32,025 bases of DNA from Bacteroidia bacterium (GTDB taxonomy: Bacteria; Bacteroidota; Bacteroidia; J057), in the NCBI GenBank assembly GCA_030430575.1, contig JAUIKF010000076.1, positions 1-32,025 on the forward strand, written 5' to 3'. The translations under genes and the position numbers were made by a program. The notes under the pieces were generated by a model that saw nothing but the letters and a program-made list of their open reading frames with translations, had not been told where the DNA came from and made no database searches. Of the stretch, positions 8,319-15,825 are shown one piece after another (position 1 is the first letter of the stretch; the number at the start of each line of letters is the position of its first letter).

Positions 8319-9281
8319 ATGGTGAATAAAGAATTGAAAACCAGTGTCTTAATTACAGGTGGTGCTGGCTATTTGGGCAGCCAAGTGGTTCAGCGGCTTG
8401 CCAATCACCATCATATTCAGTTGGTGTCTATGGATATCAGAGAGGTCCCCAAAGAGGGCCAGTTGCCCGGCGTGACCTATCTGCAAGGCGATGTGGGAAA
8501 AGCTGATTTTGTCAAAATTCTTCAAACCTATCAGATTCAAACGGTGATTCACCTGGCGGCCATCGTCATGCCAGCGAAACCTATCCCTCGGGAAGTCATG
8601 TACCAGGTTGATGTGATAGGGACAAAGCGTTTGCTGGAAGCATGTGTAGAGACAGGGGTAAAGCGGTTTATTACGACTTCTAGTGGGGCCGCTTATGGCT
8701 ATTATCCCGACAATCCTTCCTGGTTGACAGAGGACGACCCTATTCGGGGGAATAAGGAATTTGCCTATGCCTATCATAAGCGATTAGGCGAAGAGATGTT
8801 GGCAGATTATCGGGAAAAATACCCATCCTTACAGCAGACGATCTTGCGAGTAGGGACGATTTTGGGAAAAAGTACCAAAAATCAAATCACAGCGCTTCTG
8901 GATAAAAATCCTATTTTAGGAATAAGAGGAACGGATAGCCCATTTGTCATGATTTGGGATCAGGACCTTGTCAGGTTGCTAGAATATACCGTTTTTACCC
9001 CTCAAACGGGTATTTACAATGTGGCAGGGGATGGTGCGCTTTCCGTCCAGGAAATTGCTTCCATACAAGGGAAGCGATGTGTAAAACTTCCAGCTTCAGT
9101 AGTAAAAATCGGCATTTCTATCCTGCGATTCTTCAGGCTAGTACCTTATGGCCCCGAGCAGGTCCGCTTTATCCAATATCGTCCCGTCCTATCTAACCAG
9201 CGACTAAAGACGGAATTGGAATTCATTCCTGAAAAAACGACCAGGGAAGTATTTGAATTTTATCTAAAGAACAGAGACTGA
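8319..9281 (+). CDS. NAD-dependent epimerase/dehydratase (extended SDR family)
   Basis: The 320-residue protein carries the NAD-binding motif GGAGYLGS (14-21), the HLAAIVMP loop, the TTSSGAAYG strand and the catalytic pair Y150/K154 (YAYHK), all standard for extended SDR sugar-nucleotide epimerases, dehydratases and related 3-beta-hydroxysteroid-type enzymes. No specific substrate motif was recognised. It begins 7 nt downstream of the monooxygenase gene and is almost certainly in the same transcript. Its last 18 nt overlap the end of the convergent DCC-family gene, so no dedicated terminator fits between them. Confidence 0.85.
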   Translation: MVNKELKTSVLITGGAGYLGSQVVQRLANHHHIQLVSMDIREVPKEGQLPGVTYLQGDVGKADFVKILQTYQIQTVIHLAAIVMPAKPIPREVMYQVDVIGTKRLLEACVETGVKRFITTSSGAAYGYYPDNPSWLTEDDPIRGNKEFAYAYHKRLGEEMLADYREKYPSLQQTILRVGTILGKSTKNQITALLDKNPILGIRGTDSPFVMIWDQDLVRLLEYTVFTPQTGIYNVAGDGALSVQEIASIQGKRCVKLPASVVKIGISILRFFRLVPYGPEQVRFIQYRPVLSNQRLKTELEFIPEKTTREVFEFYLKNRD

Positions 9282-9692
9282 TTCCTCTAGGAATCGGCCG
9301 CGCTCTTCTGGTGAGGGAATGCGGCAAGCCGATTTCTTTCCGAACCAGCGATAGCGGTTTCGGGCAATGAAGTCATAGACACCATCCCTAAGGAATTTGG
9401 GAATAAAAATAAAGTAATAGAGGAGGTAAAAAGGGAACCTTAAGCGCCTTGCAATCTGCAATGCTGCAGTTGATTTGTCAAAAAGTTTTCCTTCTGATAG
9501 GTAGTAAATCGTCCCTACTTCATGCGTCTCAACGCCATATTTTTCAAGGATTTTTTGCCCAGCTTCAGATTGATTGGCTGTAAAGAAGAATTGCTGCTTC
9601 ACATCATTTTTCAAGATGACTTGAACAGAGGTATCGCAAAAATTGCATACTCCATCAAAAATAATCAAATGGTCTGGAAGCTTTAATTCCAT
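9264..9692 (-). CDS. DCC-family thiol-disulfide oxidoreductase-like protein (DUF393)
   Basis: The start is taken as the ATG at 9690-9692 (MELKLPDHLIIFDGVCNFCD). A TTG five codons upstream would overlap the lspA stop. The 142-residue protein has the family hallmark DGVCNFCD near its N-terminus, where D and the two cysteines give DCC proteins their name, followed by FTANQSEAGQKIL. The fold is thioredoxin/glutaredoxin-like; functions are mostly unproven, though a thiol redox role is assumed. It sits 11 nt after lspA in a minus-strand operon. The 3' end overlaps the convergent SDR gene by 18 nt. Confidence 0.8.
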   Translation of the reverse strand: MELKLPDHLIIFDGVCNFCDTSVQVILKNDVKQQFFFTANQSEAGQKILEKYGVETHEVGTIYYLSEGKLFDKSTAALQIARRLRFPFYLLYYFIFIPKFLRDGVYDFIARNRYRWFGKKSACRIPSPEERGRFLEESVSVL

Positions 9693-9703
9693 ACTACCTA
9701 AAC

Positions 9704-10399
9704 TCAAGATTCGGAAGATGGTTGAGTATTTTCTGTTTTTGAAGCTTCTTTATGGTCTACTGGTGTTTCTGGACTTGAAGGGGCATCTTCAGTCTTTTTA
9801 GCATCCTCTTTTTTCTCTTCTTCCAATTCGCCAAAAAACTTCTTTTGCCTAAACAGTAGAATAAAAAATGCAACGGAAATAGCTGCATCAGCAATATTGA
9901 AAATAGGCCTGAAAAAGATGAAACTTTCCCCACTCCAAAATGGAAACCATTCGGGAAAATGCCCATGAATCATAGGGAAATACAACATGTCGATGACCTG
10001 ACCGTGTAGGAAGGCAAATGGCGCAGCAAAGTGCATATTATTCTCCAGCCAGACCCCATAGAATACGCTGTCAACCATATTGCCAAATGCGCCTCCAAGA
10101 ATCAATCCCAACGTCCATAGAAGGCCCGTATGCGCCTTTTTCTTTGCCATTCGATAGATAACATAGATCAGAACCCCTACCGCAATAATGCGAATAATAC
10201 TGAGCGCCATTTTCCCATAGGCAAAGTCCATTTCTATTCCATAGGCGATGCCTGGATTAAGGACGTAATGGAGTTTCGCCCAATCGCCAGCGAGGGTGAT
10301 CTCGCTATAGAGTTCCATATTAAAATAGACCCATAATTTCAGGGCGTGATCCAAGACGATCACAATCAGGGCGAGAAGATAATATCTGTAATATTTCAT
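9704..10399 (-). CDS. lspA: Lipoprotein signal peptidase (signal peptidase II)
   Basis: This inner-membrane aspartyl protease removes signal peptides from diacylglyceryl prolipoproteins. Four membrane helices are evident, with the catalytic aspartates in GGAFGNMVDS (D110) and FNIADAAIS (D171) and the conserved NPGIAYG motif. The interval between the two aspartates (61 residues) is much longer than in E. coli LspA. After the fourth helix is a charged tail of roughly 50 residues rich in E, K, S and T that is not part of the enzyme core. Its ATG overlaps the TGA of the upstream HTH-KdsC gene by 3-4 nt, implying translational coupling. At least two predicted lipoproteins in this window (DUF4249 and beta-helix proteins) would be substrates. 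Confidence 0.93.
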   Translation of the reverse strand: MKYYRYYLLALIVIVLDHALKLWVYFNMELYSEITLAGDWAKLHYVLNPGIAYGIEMDFAYGKMALSIIRIIAVGVLIYVIYRMAKKKAHTGLLWTLGLILGGAFGNMVDSVFYGVWLENNMHFAAPFAFLHGQVIDMLYFPMIHGHFPEWFPFWSGESFIFFRPIFNIADAAISVAFFILLFRQKKFFGELEEEKKEDAKKTEDAPSSPETPVDHKEASKTENTQPSSES

Positions 10400-11112
10400 G
10401 TGGTGTTCCCTTCTAGGTCATATCCAAGTACATCCTGTAAAAACTCTCTCACACAGCCTTCCCCACCTCTTTTATCCAAAATGATATTCACTGCAGCGCG
10501 AACCGCAGGTTCGGCGTCGGCGGGACAAGCTGATAATCCCGCTCGCTTGATAGCTGGAATGTCATTCACATCGTCTCCGATGTAAGCAACCTGCTTCCAG
10601 CTTATACCTAACTGTCCAAGCCATTCTTCGATTACCTTTACTTTGGGGCGATTGCCCCCATATACAAAAGCAACGTTTAATGCTTCGGCTCGCGCTTTCA
10701 GAATACTGATGGCACTAGACCCACTGATAAAACCAAATTTGACGGGGTAAAATTTCTCAACCCTTCGGATGGCCATGCCATCCTTAACGTTGAAGCATTT
10801 GAACTGGTCCCCTGATCCCGTATAGTAGAGCCCTCCGTCCGTGAGGGTGCCATCTACATCTAGCAAGACAAGCTTGAGCTTTTGGCGGCGGAGGCGTTTC
10901 TGTTGGCCTTCCAGGTCTTTTTTGAGCAGCGCATCTATGGGGATGTTCAGTTTGTCAGACACCTGAATGAGGGTATTGAGGTCAGGTTCCCCTTTCCCTT
11001 GCTCAAATTGACGCAAGCTACTTTCCCATACACCCAAATGCCTCGCCATATCATCAAGGCTAATGCCTTTTTGTTGGCGAATAAATTGGAGATTGGAACT
11101 GAAGTACAACAA
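10396..11112 (-). CDS. XRE-type HTH domain fused to a KdsC-like HAD phosphatase
   Basis: Residues 6-62 form a complete XRE-family helix-turn-helix (NLQFIRQQKGISLDDMARHL ... LRQFEQGKGEPDLNTL). Residues 80-236 match KdsC, the Kdo-8-phosphate phosphatase: HAD motif I DVDGTLTDGG (85-94), FNVKDGMAIR, motif II around ISGSSA (129-134), motif IV GDDVNDIP (179-186) and the KdsC-like C-terminus ADAEPAVRAA...GGEGCVREFLQDVL. KdsC makes free Kdo for the lipopolysaccharide core. Residues 63-79 are a basic linker (KRLRRQKLK). The start is a TTG at 11110-11112: an in-frame TAA lies directly upstream and no ATG precedes the HTH. It overlaps lspA by 4 nt. The HTH suggests binding to DNA, perhaps its own operon; that is untested inference. 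Confidence 0.85.
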   Translation of the reverse strand: MLYFSSNLQFIRQQKGISLDDMARHLGVWESSLRQFEQGKGEPDLNTLIQVSDKLNIPIDALLKKDLEGQQKRLRRQKLKLVLLDVDGTLTDGGLYYTGSGDQFKCFNVKDGMAIRRVEKFYPVKFGFISGSSAISILKARAEALNVAFVYGGNRPKVKVIEEWLGQLGISWKQVAYIGDDVNDIPAIKRAGLSACPADAEPAVRAAVNIILDKRGGEGCVREFLQDVLGYDLEGNTT

Positions 11113-11149
11113 TTAGTCGGAGATAAAAATGGTTGTAAGAATGTGGGCG

Positions 11150-11177
11150 CAAGATACACGAAAAACCCAATTCCAAA
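11150..11177 (-). promoter_or_regulatory. Possible promoter of the HTH-KdsC/lspA/DCC operon
   Basis: On the minus strand TTTG (11177-11174) is followed after 17 bp by TATCTTG (11156-11150), one T short of the TAnnTTTG consensus. It lies between the terminator of the regulator gene and the TTG start, which is where a promoter is needed. The match is imperfect. Confidence 0.35.
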
Positions 11178-11180
11178 AAG

Positions 11181-11207
11181 CAAAAAGCAGGCGCAAATGC
11201 ACCTGCT
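11181..11207 (-). terminator. Rho-independent terminator of the NtrC-type regulator gene
   Basis: On the minus strand AGCAGGTGCA and TGCGCCTGCT (11207-11186) pair over ten bases with one G-T wobble and a two-base loop, followed by TTTTTG and a second T run. It ends about 45 nt after the stop of the sigma-54 regulator and separates it from the HTH-KdsC operon. Confidence 0.7.
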
Positions 11208-11252
11208 CTTTATTCGATAATTGTATCCCTTATGAATAGGAATTCTGAATGG

Positions 11253-12620
11253 TCAATTTGAAACAGTTTCTCGTGAGATACTGTACTTCTGCATTTTGTT
11301 GTACAAATGACTCCGTTGAATTTCCATCATTTCTGCTGTTTTGGAGATGTTCCAATTGTTCTTTTCGAGTTTGCCTACAATAAACTCTTTTTCTACATGG
11401 TCCTTGAACTCTTGGAAAATGTCAAATTGCTGATAAATGGAGCCATTGCTTCTGCGCCTGCGTTGAGGAACTGCATAGTCTTGGACATCCTGTTCTGTGA
11501 TTTTATTGTCACACATGATGCTCAGGCGCTCAACGACGTTGTGCAATTCACGGACGTTTCCATTCCAGTCGAGCTTCATGAGCTCATGCATGGCCCCATC
11601 GGTGATCTCTGGAGCCGCAATGCCATATTCATCCCCAATATCTTTCAAAAAGCTCTTGACAAGCTCAGGAATATCTTCTCGACGATCTCTTAGGGGAGGA
11701 ACGTGAATCAAAATTACACTCAAGCGATGGTATAAATCCTCACGGAATGTCCCTTTTTCGATTTCTGCCAGAAGGTCTTTGTTGGTCGCTGCAAGGATAC
11801 GAACATCCACATTGATCTGCTTGTCGGAACCAATACGGGTGATTTTGCTTTCTTGTAAGGCGCGGAGTACCTTGGCTTGGGCAGAAAGGCTCATATCGCC
11901 GATCTCATCCATAAAAAGGGTACCGCCATTTGCTTGTTCAAATTTCCCAATTCGTTGCTTATAGGCACCAGTAAATGAACCTTTTTCGTGACCAAATAAT
12001 TCGCTTTCAATCAATTCGGAAGGAATCGCAGCACAATTGACCTCGACGATAGGTCCATGGGCGCGTTGGCTTTGTTCATGTACCCAACGAGCAACCAATT
12101 CTTTTCCCGTACCATTGCTTCCTGTAATGAGTACCCGGGCATCAGTTGGCGCCACTCGTGTGATGGTTTCCTTGATCTTTGTCATCACAGGCGATTCACC
12201 AATGATGTTACGGACTTTGCTGATTTTACGCCTCAGCTTTTTGGTCTCTACCACCAATTCAGTCTTGTTCATTCCATTACGAACAGAGACCAGGAGACGG
12301 TTGAGGTCTGGTGGCTTCTCAATAAAGTCAAAGGCGCCCTTTTTGGTGGCTTCTACGGCGGTATTGATGTCTGCGTGGCCAGAGATCATAATGAATTGGG
12401 TGTCTGGCTTGACCTCCAAGGCTTTTTCCAATACCTCAATCCCGTTCATCTTGGGCATCTTGATATCAGAAATGACGAGATCGTAGTCATTTTTGATAAT
12501 CATGTCCAGCCCTTCTTTCCCATCAGCAGCTTCATCAGATTCGTAGTCTTCATATTCGAGAATCTCTTTCAGTGTACTGCGGATGACATCTTCATCATCA
12601 ATGATTAGAATTTTAGGCAT
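11253..12620 (-). CDS. Sigma-54-dependent response regulator, NtrC/AtoC type
   Basis: The 455-residue protein has an N-terminal receiver (D8/D9, phospho-acceptor D52, K102), an AAA+ domain with Walker A GSNGTGKE (167-174), the sigma-54 contact loop GSFTGA (214-219), Walker B GGTLFMDEIGD and the R-finger region, and a C-terminal Fis-type HTH (WNISKTAEMMEIQRSHLYNKM). It would activate sigma-54 promoters after phosphorylation by a histidine kinase. No kinase is adjacent; the nearest in this window ends 5.3 kb away. It is a single-gene unit with its own promoter (TATATTTG) and terminator. GSFTGA is a common variant of GAFTGA. Confidence 0.93.
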   Translation of the reverse strand: MPKILIIDDEDVIRSTLKEILEYEDYESDEAADGKEGLDMIIKNDYDLVISDIKMPKMNGIEVLEKALEVKPDTQFIMISGHADINTAVEATKKGAFDFIEKPPDLNRLLVSVRNGMNKTELVVETKKLRRKISKVRNIIGESPVMTKIKETITRVAPTDARVLITGSNGTGKELVARWVHEQSQRAHGPIVEVNCAAIPSELIESELFGHEKGSFTGAYKQRIGKFEQANGGTLFMDEIGDMSLSAQAKVLRALQESKITRIGSDKQINVDVRILAATNKDLLAEIEKGTFREDLYHRLSVILIHVPPLRDRREDIPELVKSFLKDIGDEYGIAAPEITDGAMHELMKLDWNGNVRELHNVVERLSIMCDNKITEQDVQDYAVPQRRRRSNGSIYQQFDIFQEFKDHVEKEFIVGKLEKNNWNISKTAEMMEIQRSHLYNKMQKYSISRETVSN

Positions 12621-12974
12621 ATGCTGTGTAGTTAATAATGTACAAAATAGTCAATAGTTTGTATCTTTTAGTGGTCAAATATAGGGATTAAAATGATATG
12701 CCCAAATGCTATGTTAGCAATTGGGAATTGTTCAGTTTCCAGGTTTTGGAGAATGATTTATCTGCTGATGAAGGGAATTGGGCGGAAGTAAATCAATGAC
12801 ATCATGTATTAATGCATTGATAGTCAGTTGTTTAATTGATGGGGATGTAGACATGATTACAAGGTGCAAAGGATACCAGTGAATTAAACAAGCAAGTAGT
12901 GTGTAAATATTGCTTGCTAATAATTATGCATAACCTATGCCAGCATGTAAATGCCTGGAAATGAGCAGCAATTT
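12621..12974. other. 354-bp intergenic region between regulator and acyltransferase genes
   Basis: The right part of this gap holds the end of the acyltransferase gene and the left part the regulator promoter. The rest is AT-rich with no recognised RNA gene. It contains several short dyads: TCAATG/CATTGA around 12792-12820, AGCAAG/CTTGCT near 12890-12919 and the palindrome TTATGCATAA near 12923. A 33-codon plus-strand frame (12698-12799) is present but has no supporting evidence. No terminator with a T run was found for the acyltransferase gene. Confidence 0.5.
12676..12706 (-). promoter_or_regulatory. Bacteroidota-type promoter for the NtrC-type regulator
   Basis: On the minus strand TTTG (12706-12703) is followed by exactly 19 bp and then TATATTTG (12683-12676). 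Both boxes and the spacing match the Bacteroidota primary-sigma consensus. The predicted start point is near 12669, giving a leader of about 50 nt. Confidence 0.7.
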
Positions 12975-13523
12975 TTATCGTACCCCATTTTCTGGAATTT
13001 TTCCCTGGACTCCACGGTAGTTGTCCATAATAAAGGCCATGTCTTTTTCAAAGTCCCCTGAAGGGGAAAGGGGCTTTTTTATTTGTATAAGTTTTTTGCT
13101 GTAATCCAAAGATGCCATGATTATGGGGACTTTGGCATTGAGAGCGATATAGTAAAACCCGGATTTCCACTTGGGGATGTATTGTCGAGTGCCTTCTGGA
13201 GAAAGCGCGATAGCAAACCGCTCGTGTTGGTTGAAAATATCCACGACAGCTTGAACATAATTCTGACTACTTTTCCTGATTACAGGATAACCACCTAGTC
13301 CCCGCATTAAAATGCCTAATGGAAATTTGAAAAGCTCTGCCTTTCCTAGATATTTTGCATGTCCCATGCCAATCACACGACTGGCCATAATGCCAATGAC
13401 AAAGTCCCACCCACTAGTATGGGGGGCTACAATGACGACAAATTTGGGGGGGTAATTGCGGTCTTCAATTTCGATTTTCCAGCCGAGCAGTTTTAAGACA
13501 AGTCGATAGATAGGGGTAAGCAT
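12975..13523 (-). CDS. PlsC-like 1-acyl-glycerol-3-phosphate acyltransferase family protein
   Basis: The ATG at 13521-13523 gives 182 residues (MLTPIYRLVLKLLGWKIE). A TTG 13 codons upstream lies within the terminator hairpin of the previous gene and is rejected; an AAAGG sequence stands 9 nt before the ATG. The acyltransferase signature HTSGWD (H35, D40, the HX4D motif) and PEGTR are present, with the MRGLGGYPVIR segment between them. Proteins of this compact type transfer acyl chains to lysophospholipids or related lipids at the inner membrane. The acceptor is unknown. It is flanked upstream by a strong terminator and appears to be transcribed alone. Confidence 0.75.
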   Translation of the reverse strand: MLTPIYRLVLKLLGWKIEIEDRNYPPKFVVIVAPHTSGWDFVIGIMASRVIGMGHAKYLGKAELFKFPLGILMRGLGGYPVIRKSSQNYVQAVVDIFNQHERFAIALSPEGTRQYIPKWKSGFYYIALNAKVPIIMASLDYSKKLIQIKKPLSPSGDFEKDMAFIMDNYRGVQGKIPENGVR

Positions 13524-13544
13524 AAGTTGAGCCTTTAGGCTAAA

Positions 13545-13584
13545 GGTATAAAAAAATGACAATGTGAGAACACATTGTCATTTT
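13545..13584 (-). terminator. Strong rho-independent terminator of the DUF2807 gene
   Basis: AAAATGACAATGTG (13553-13566) and CACATTGTCATTTT (13571-13584) form a perfect 14-bp stem with a 4-nt loop. On the minus strand it is followed by a run of seven T. It lies 30 nt after the stop at 13614. On the plus strand a shorter T run also follows, so it could work both ways. Confidence 0.85.
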
Positions 13585-13613
13585 GATTGTTTGTTTGGTC
13601 GACTAAGATGGCC

Positions 13614-14300
13614 CTACATTTTGCTCACATTTCCCGATCCACGTTCCATGAGAATTTTCCTTTTAGGCTCACCTTTATAACGCACATCTCCAGAACCCAT
13701 AATAGAAGCGCTGAGTGCATTTAAGGCGTGTAACTCTACATCACCAGAACCCTGGATACGGACATTAGCATCAGTGGCCTCCAGATCAGCGGCTTCAATA
13801 TCCCCAGAGCCTTTGACGGAGAGTGTTACTTTTTCTGTATTGCCAGCTAGGTAGATATCCCCAGAACCTTTAATAGAGGCAGATACTTCGGCAGTTTGAA
13901 TAGACTTTAAGGAAATATCACCAGAGCCTTGAAGATTGATCGATAAATTGTCAGTAGAGATAGAAGACTCACAGTCAATATTTCCGGAGCCAAATAAGGA
14001 AATTGCTTCTAGCTTGGAGTAAGTGATGTATAAAGTAGCTTTGACATCCTTATATTCTCCTTCTTCCATTGTGACTTTCAGGGTACCATCTTTGACATCT
14101 GTCAGGATTTTATCAGGGTCAATATTCTGAGCTTCAATTGTTACAGTGTGGGTATTCCCTTTTTTGAGGACAACATCAAAACTGGTATAAGAAGAAATTT
14201 TATCAAATGACTCTACCCTACGATCTTGAGTAGTCTGAGCAAAAGCGACAAAACTGAACGCAATCAATGCGATGAAAATAGAAGTGATACGTGTTTTCAT
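13614..14300 (-). CDS. Secreted head-GIN domain protein (DUF2807)
   Basis: The 228-residue protein has a signal peptide (MKTRITSIFIALIAFSFVAFAQ) followed by a beta-rich domain with seven GSG(D/N) turns (GSGNI, GSGDI three times, GSGDV twice, GSGNV) spaced about 18-22 residues. This is the repeated stacked-strand pattern of the DUF2807 / head-GIN family, common in Bacteroidota and sometimes labelled auto-transporter adhesin-like. No enzymatic motif is visible; a cell-surface or periplasmic structural role is probable but unproven. A TAAATTTG box lies 26 nt upstream and a strong terminator follows, so it appears to be a single-gene unit. Confidence 0.85.
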   Translation of the reverse strand: MKTRITSIFIALIAFSFVAFAQTTQDRRVESFDKISSYTSFDVVLKKGNTHTVTIEAQNIDPDKILTDVKDGTLKVTMEEGEYKDVKATLYITYSKLEAISLFGSGNIDCESSISTDNLSINLQGSGDISLKSIQTAEVSASIKGSGDIYLAGNTEKVTLSVKGSGDIEAADLEATDANVRIQGSGDVELHALNALSASIMGSGDVRYKGEPKRKILMERGSGNVSKM

Positions 14301-14325
14301 ATAAATGTAGTTATTGGTATAAATT

Positions 14326-14333
14326 CAAATTTA
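14326..14333 (-). promoter_or_regulatory. Possible -7 box for the DUF2807 gene
   Basis: TAAATTTG on the minus strand matches TAnnTTTG exactly and would place the start point roughly 20 nt before the ATG at 14300. The best -33 candidate, TTG at 14351-14349, is only 15 bp away, shorter than usual, so the call is tentative. Confidence 0.4.
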
Positions 14334-14337
14334 CAAT

Positions 14338-15438
14338 TTATTTTACTTCAAGGTCATAGCTTTTGGACATATAAAATCCGCGCAGCTCGTTCAACGCTTT
14401 TTGGATGCCACAGTCCATCTTTCGATCAAGGTCCTCTAGCGTGCTGGTGGCCCGAAGGTCTACAGGGAGTCCGCGTCCTTCATAGCTTATAATATTAGCG
14501 GAAAAATGTTTTTGATAGGGCACATGACAAATCCACCCATTGGTCAAAGACAGAACTGTCTGACCTGAAAATATTCCTTGCGTGTGGGTGCCTAAAGTCG
14601 TCACATGAGGTAATCTGCGCATAGCTAGGGTAAATACCTCGGCAGCTGCTTGGGTTTCTTCATTGGTAAGCAGGAGAATCGTGGAGGTGAAAGAAGGTCC
14701 CTTGCTTGGGGGAGTCAGCAGCCTAGGTTCCAGCCCCTTTGCATGATTGGCTTGCATAGGTTTATGTTGCTCATAATGGCCTACCCGTTTCTGATCAGCA
14801 AAATAATTCGCAATCATATAAGCCAATTTGGTACTGCCCCCAGGATTGCATCGAACATCTAAAATGAGCCCCTCCTGTTTTGCTATTTCTGACAAAATGG
14901 TTTGAATGCTTTTCTTCATTTTTGCTGGACTTAAGCCCTCAAACCTGTGAACCCTAAGATAAGCATAACGCCCACTCAATGAATAACTCAATACGGGGTG
15001 TCCGTCTTCTCCTAAAATCATGGTAGGAAGGTCAAAGCCCTCCTTCCTTAAACTCCTGACCTGGTTTTCCTCCCATTGACGATGTAATAATGGGGTAGAG
15101 AAGGTGGAAGCAAATGTGGAGTTAGCATTTCCGCGGAATTGTGCATGGCTAGATTGTAGACTGATCTGTGGATCGTTTAGGGTAGCCAACATCTCAGACA
15201 TTACAGTAAAAAGCGCCTCATCGCTCATTTGATCATGAACCTTGGGCCGAAACAGTTCATACTGCTCATGCCAATCGATTCCTTTAGCTTGAAAGGAGGG
15301 ATAATGCTGATTGAAGTGGTCCCAAAGCTGCTCAAAACTCTGAACCGCAAGGCCAGATTGGGCAGAGGTGGTAGGTGAAATAGTGATAAGGGAAAGTAAA
15401 AAAACAAGCCCTAAAAAAGGTAGATTTCGCTCGGTCAT
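14338..15438 (-). CDS. Secreted S41-family peptidase homologue lacking the expected catalytic serine
   Basis: The 366-residue protein has a signal peptide (ending near TTSAQ) and the S41/tail-specific protease layout: an N-terminal helical part (QLWDHFNQHYPSF, DPQISL), the strand and turn LILDVRCNPGGST, then LLLTNEETQAAAEVFTLAMR and TLGTHTQGIFSG. No PDZ domain is evident. In active relatives the serine nucleophile sits in TxSAAE or TxSAGE; here the codon is GCA (A264; TQAAAE). It may therefore be a non-catalytic homologue acting by binding. If the alignment is off by a residue or two, another serine could serve, but none is close by. The stop is 37 nt upstream of the DUF2807 gene's start, on the same strand. 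Confidence 0.75.
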   Translation of the reverse strand: MTERNLPFLGLVFLLSLITISPTTSAQSGLAVQSFEQLWDHFNQHYPSFQAKGIDWHEQYELFRPKVHDQMSDEALFTVMSEMLATLNDPQISLQSSHAQFRGNANSTFASTFSTPLLHRQWEENQVRSLRKEGFDLPTMILGEDGHPVLSYSLSGRYAYLRVHRFEGLSPAKMKKSIQTILSEIAKQEGLILDVRCNPGGSTKLAYMIANYFADQKRVGHYEQHKPMQANHAKGLEPRLLTPPSKGPSFTSTILLLTNEETQAAAEVFTLAMRRLPHVTTLGTHTQGIFSGQTVLSLTNGWICHVPYQKHFSANIISYEGRGLPVDLRATSTLEDLDRKMDCGIQKALNELRGFYMSKSYDLEVK

Positions 15439-15501
15439 AGCGTGGGAGTTGCAGGTTGATGAAAAGACAAAAACGCTTTGGGGAAGGTTGCACTAAGGGG
15501 A

Positions 15502-15585
15502 GAAATGATAGAATGATAAAATGATAGAATGGGGTTTCTTATCCAGCCATTCTCTCATTTTATCATCCCCTTATTCTATCATTTC
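15502..15585. repeat. Imperfect inverted repeat of ATGATAGAAT-type sequence
   Basis: The left arm (15502-15532) is GAAATGATAGAAT then GATAAAATGATAGAATGG. The right arm (15547-15585) reads, as reverse complement, GAAATGATAGAAT, a 7-8-nt insertion, then GATAAAATGAGAGAATGG. The loop is 14 nt. The arms are themselves built from near-repeats of AATGATAGA, so slipped-strand duplication may have produced it. There is no clear T run for a terminator role. Confidence 0.55.
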
Positions 15586-15679
15586 CTACGACGTTTACGG
15601 AGTGGGGTTTGTTAAGAAATTGTTATTATCGACGGGGAGTAATACATTGACTATCAGTGGGTTGTATTTATAGACAAAA

Positions 15680-15805
15680 ATGGAAGCAGATGCACTCATA
15701 GAAGCCTGTTCCATATTGAGTCAACTGCTGTTTCAGATTGAAACAGCAGTGAATAGGATTCGTGAATTTATGGAAAATGAATTCTGGGAAAATGCGCTCA
15801 CATGA
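15680..15805 (+). CDS. Short hypothetical ORF of 41 codons
   Basis: An ATG at 15680 (after ACAAAA) opens a 41-residue frame starting MEADALIEACSILSQLL and ending NEFWENALT. The predicted product is helical and acidic. A perfect 12-bp hairpin (ACTGCTGTTTCA / TGAAACAGCAGT) lies within it. I do not recognise it and cannot separate a real small protein from a chance frame. It is listed because it occupies an otherwise empty intergenic region. Confidence 0.2.
   Translation: MEADALIEACSILSQLLFQIETAVNRIREFMENEFWENALT
15724..15750. repeat. Perfect 12-bp hairpin in the 15.4-15.8 kb gap
   Basis: ACTGCTGTTTCA (15724-15735) and TGAAACAGCAGT (15739-15750) are exact complements around a GAT loop. It lies 76 nt past the stop of the minus-strand gene ending at 15826, where a terminator could sit, but no T run follows on either strand. 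Confidence 0.6.
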
Positions 15806-15825
15806 TTTTATGGTCTCCCTAAAAA

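Larger units (their letters stand above)
15439..15825. other. 387-bp intergenic region with two hairpins and a short ORF
   Basis: This gap separates the S41-like gene from the end of the helix-hairpin-helix protein gene. It holds an imperfect long inverted repeat (15502-15585), a perfect 12-bp hairpin (15724-15750) and a 41-codon plus-strand frame (15680-15805). No promoter with a convincing TAnnTTTG box was found for the S41-like gene. Confidence 0.6.

Noticed and set aside
12698-12799. 33-codon plus-strand frame upstream of the NtrC regulator (starts MPKCYVSNWELF)
   Set aside because: It overlaps the regulator's promoter in antisense, has no promoter or start context of its own, and frames this short are common by chance.
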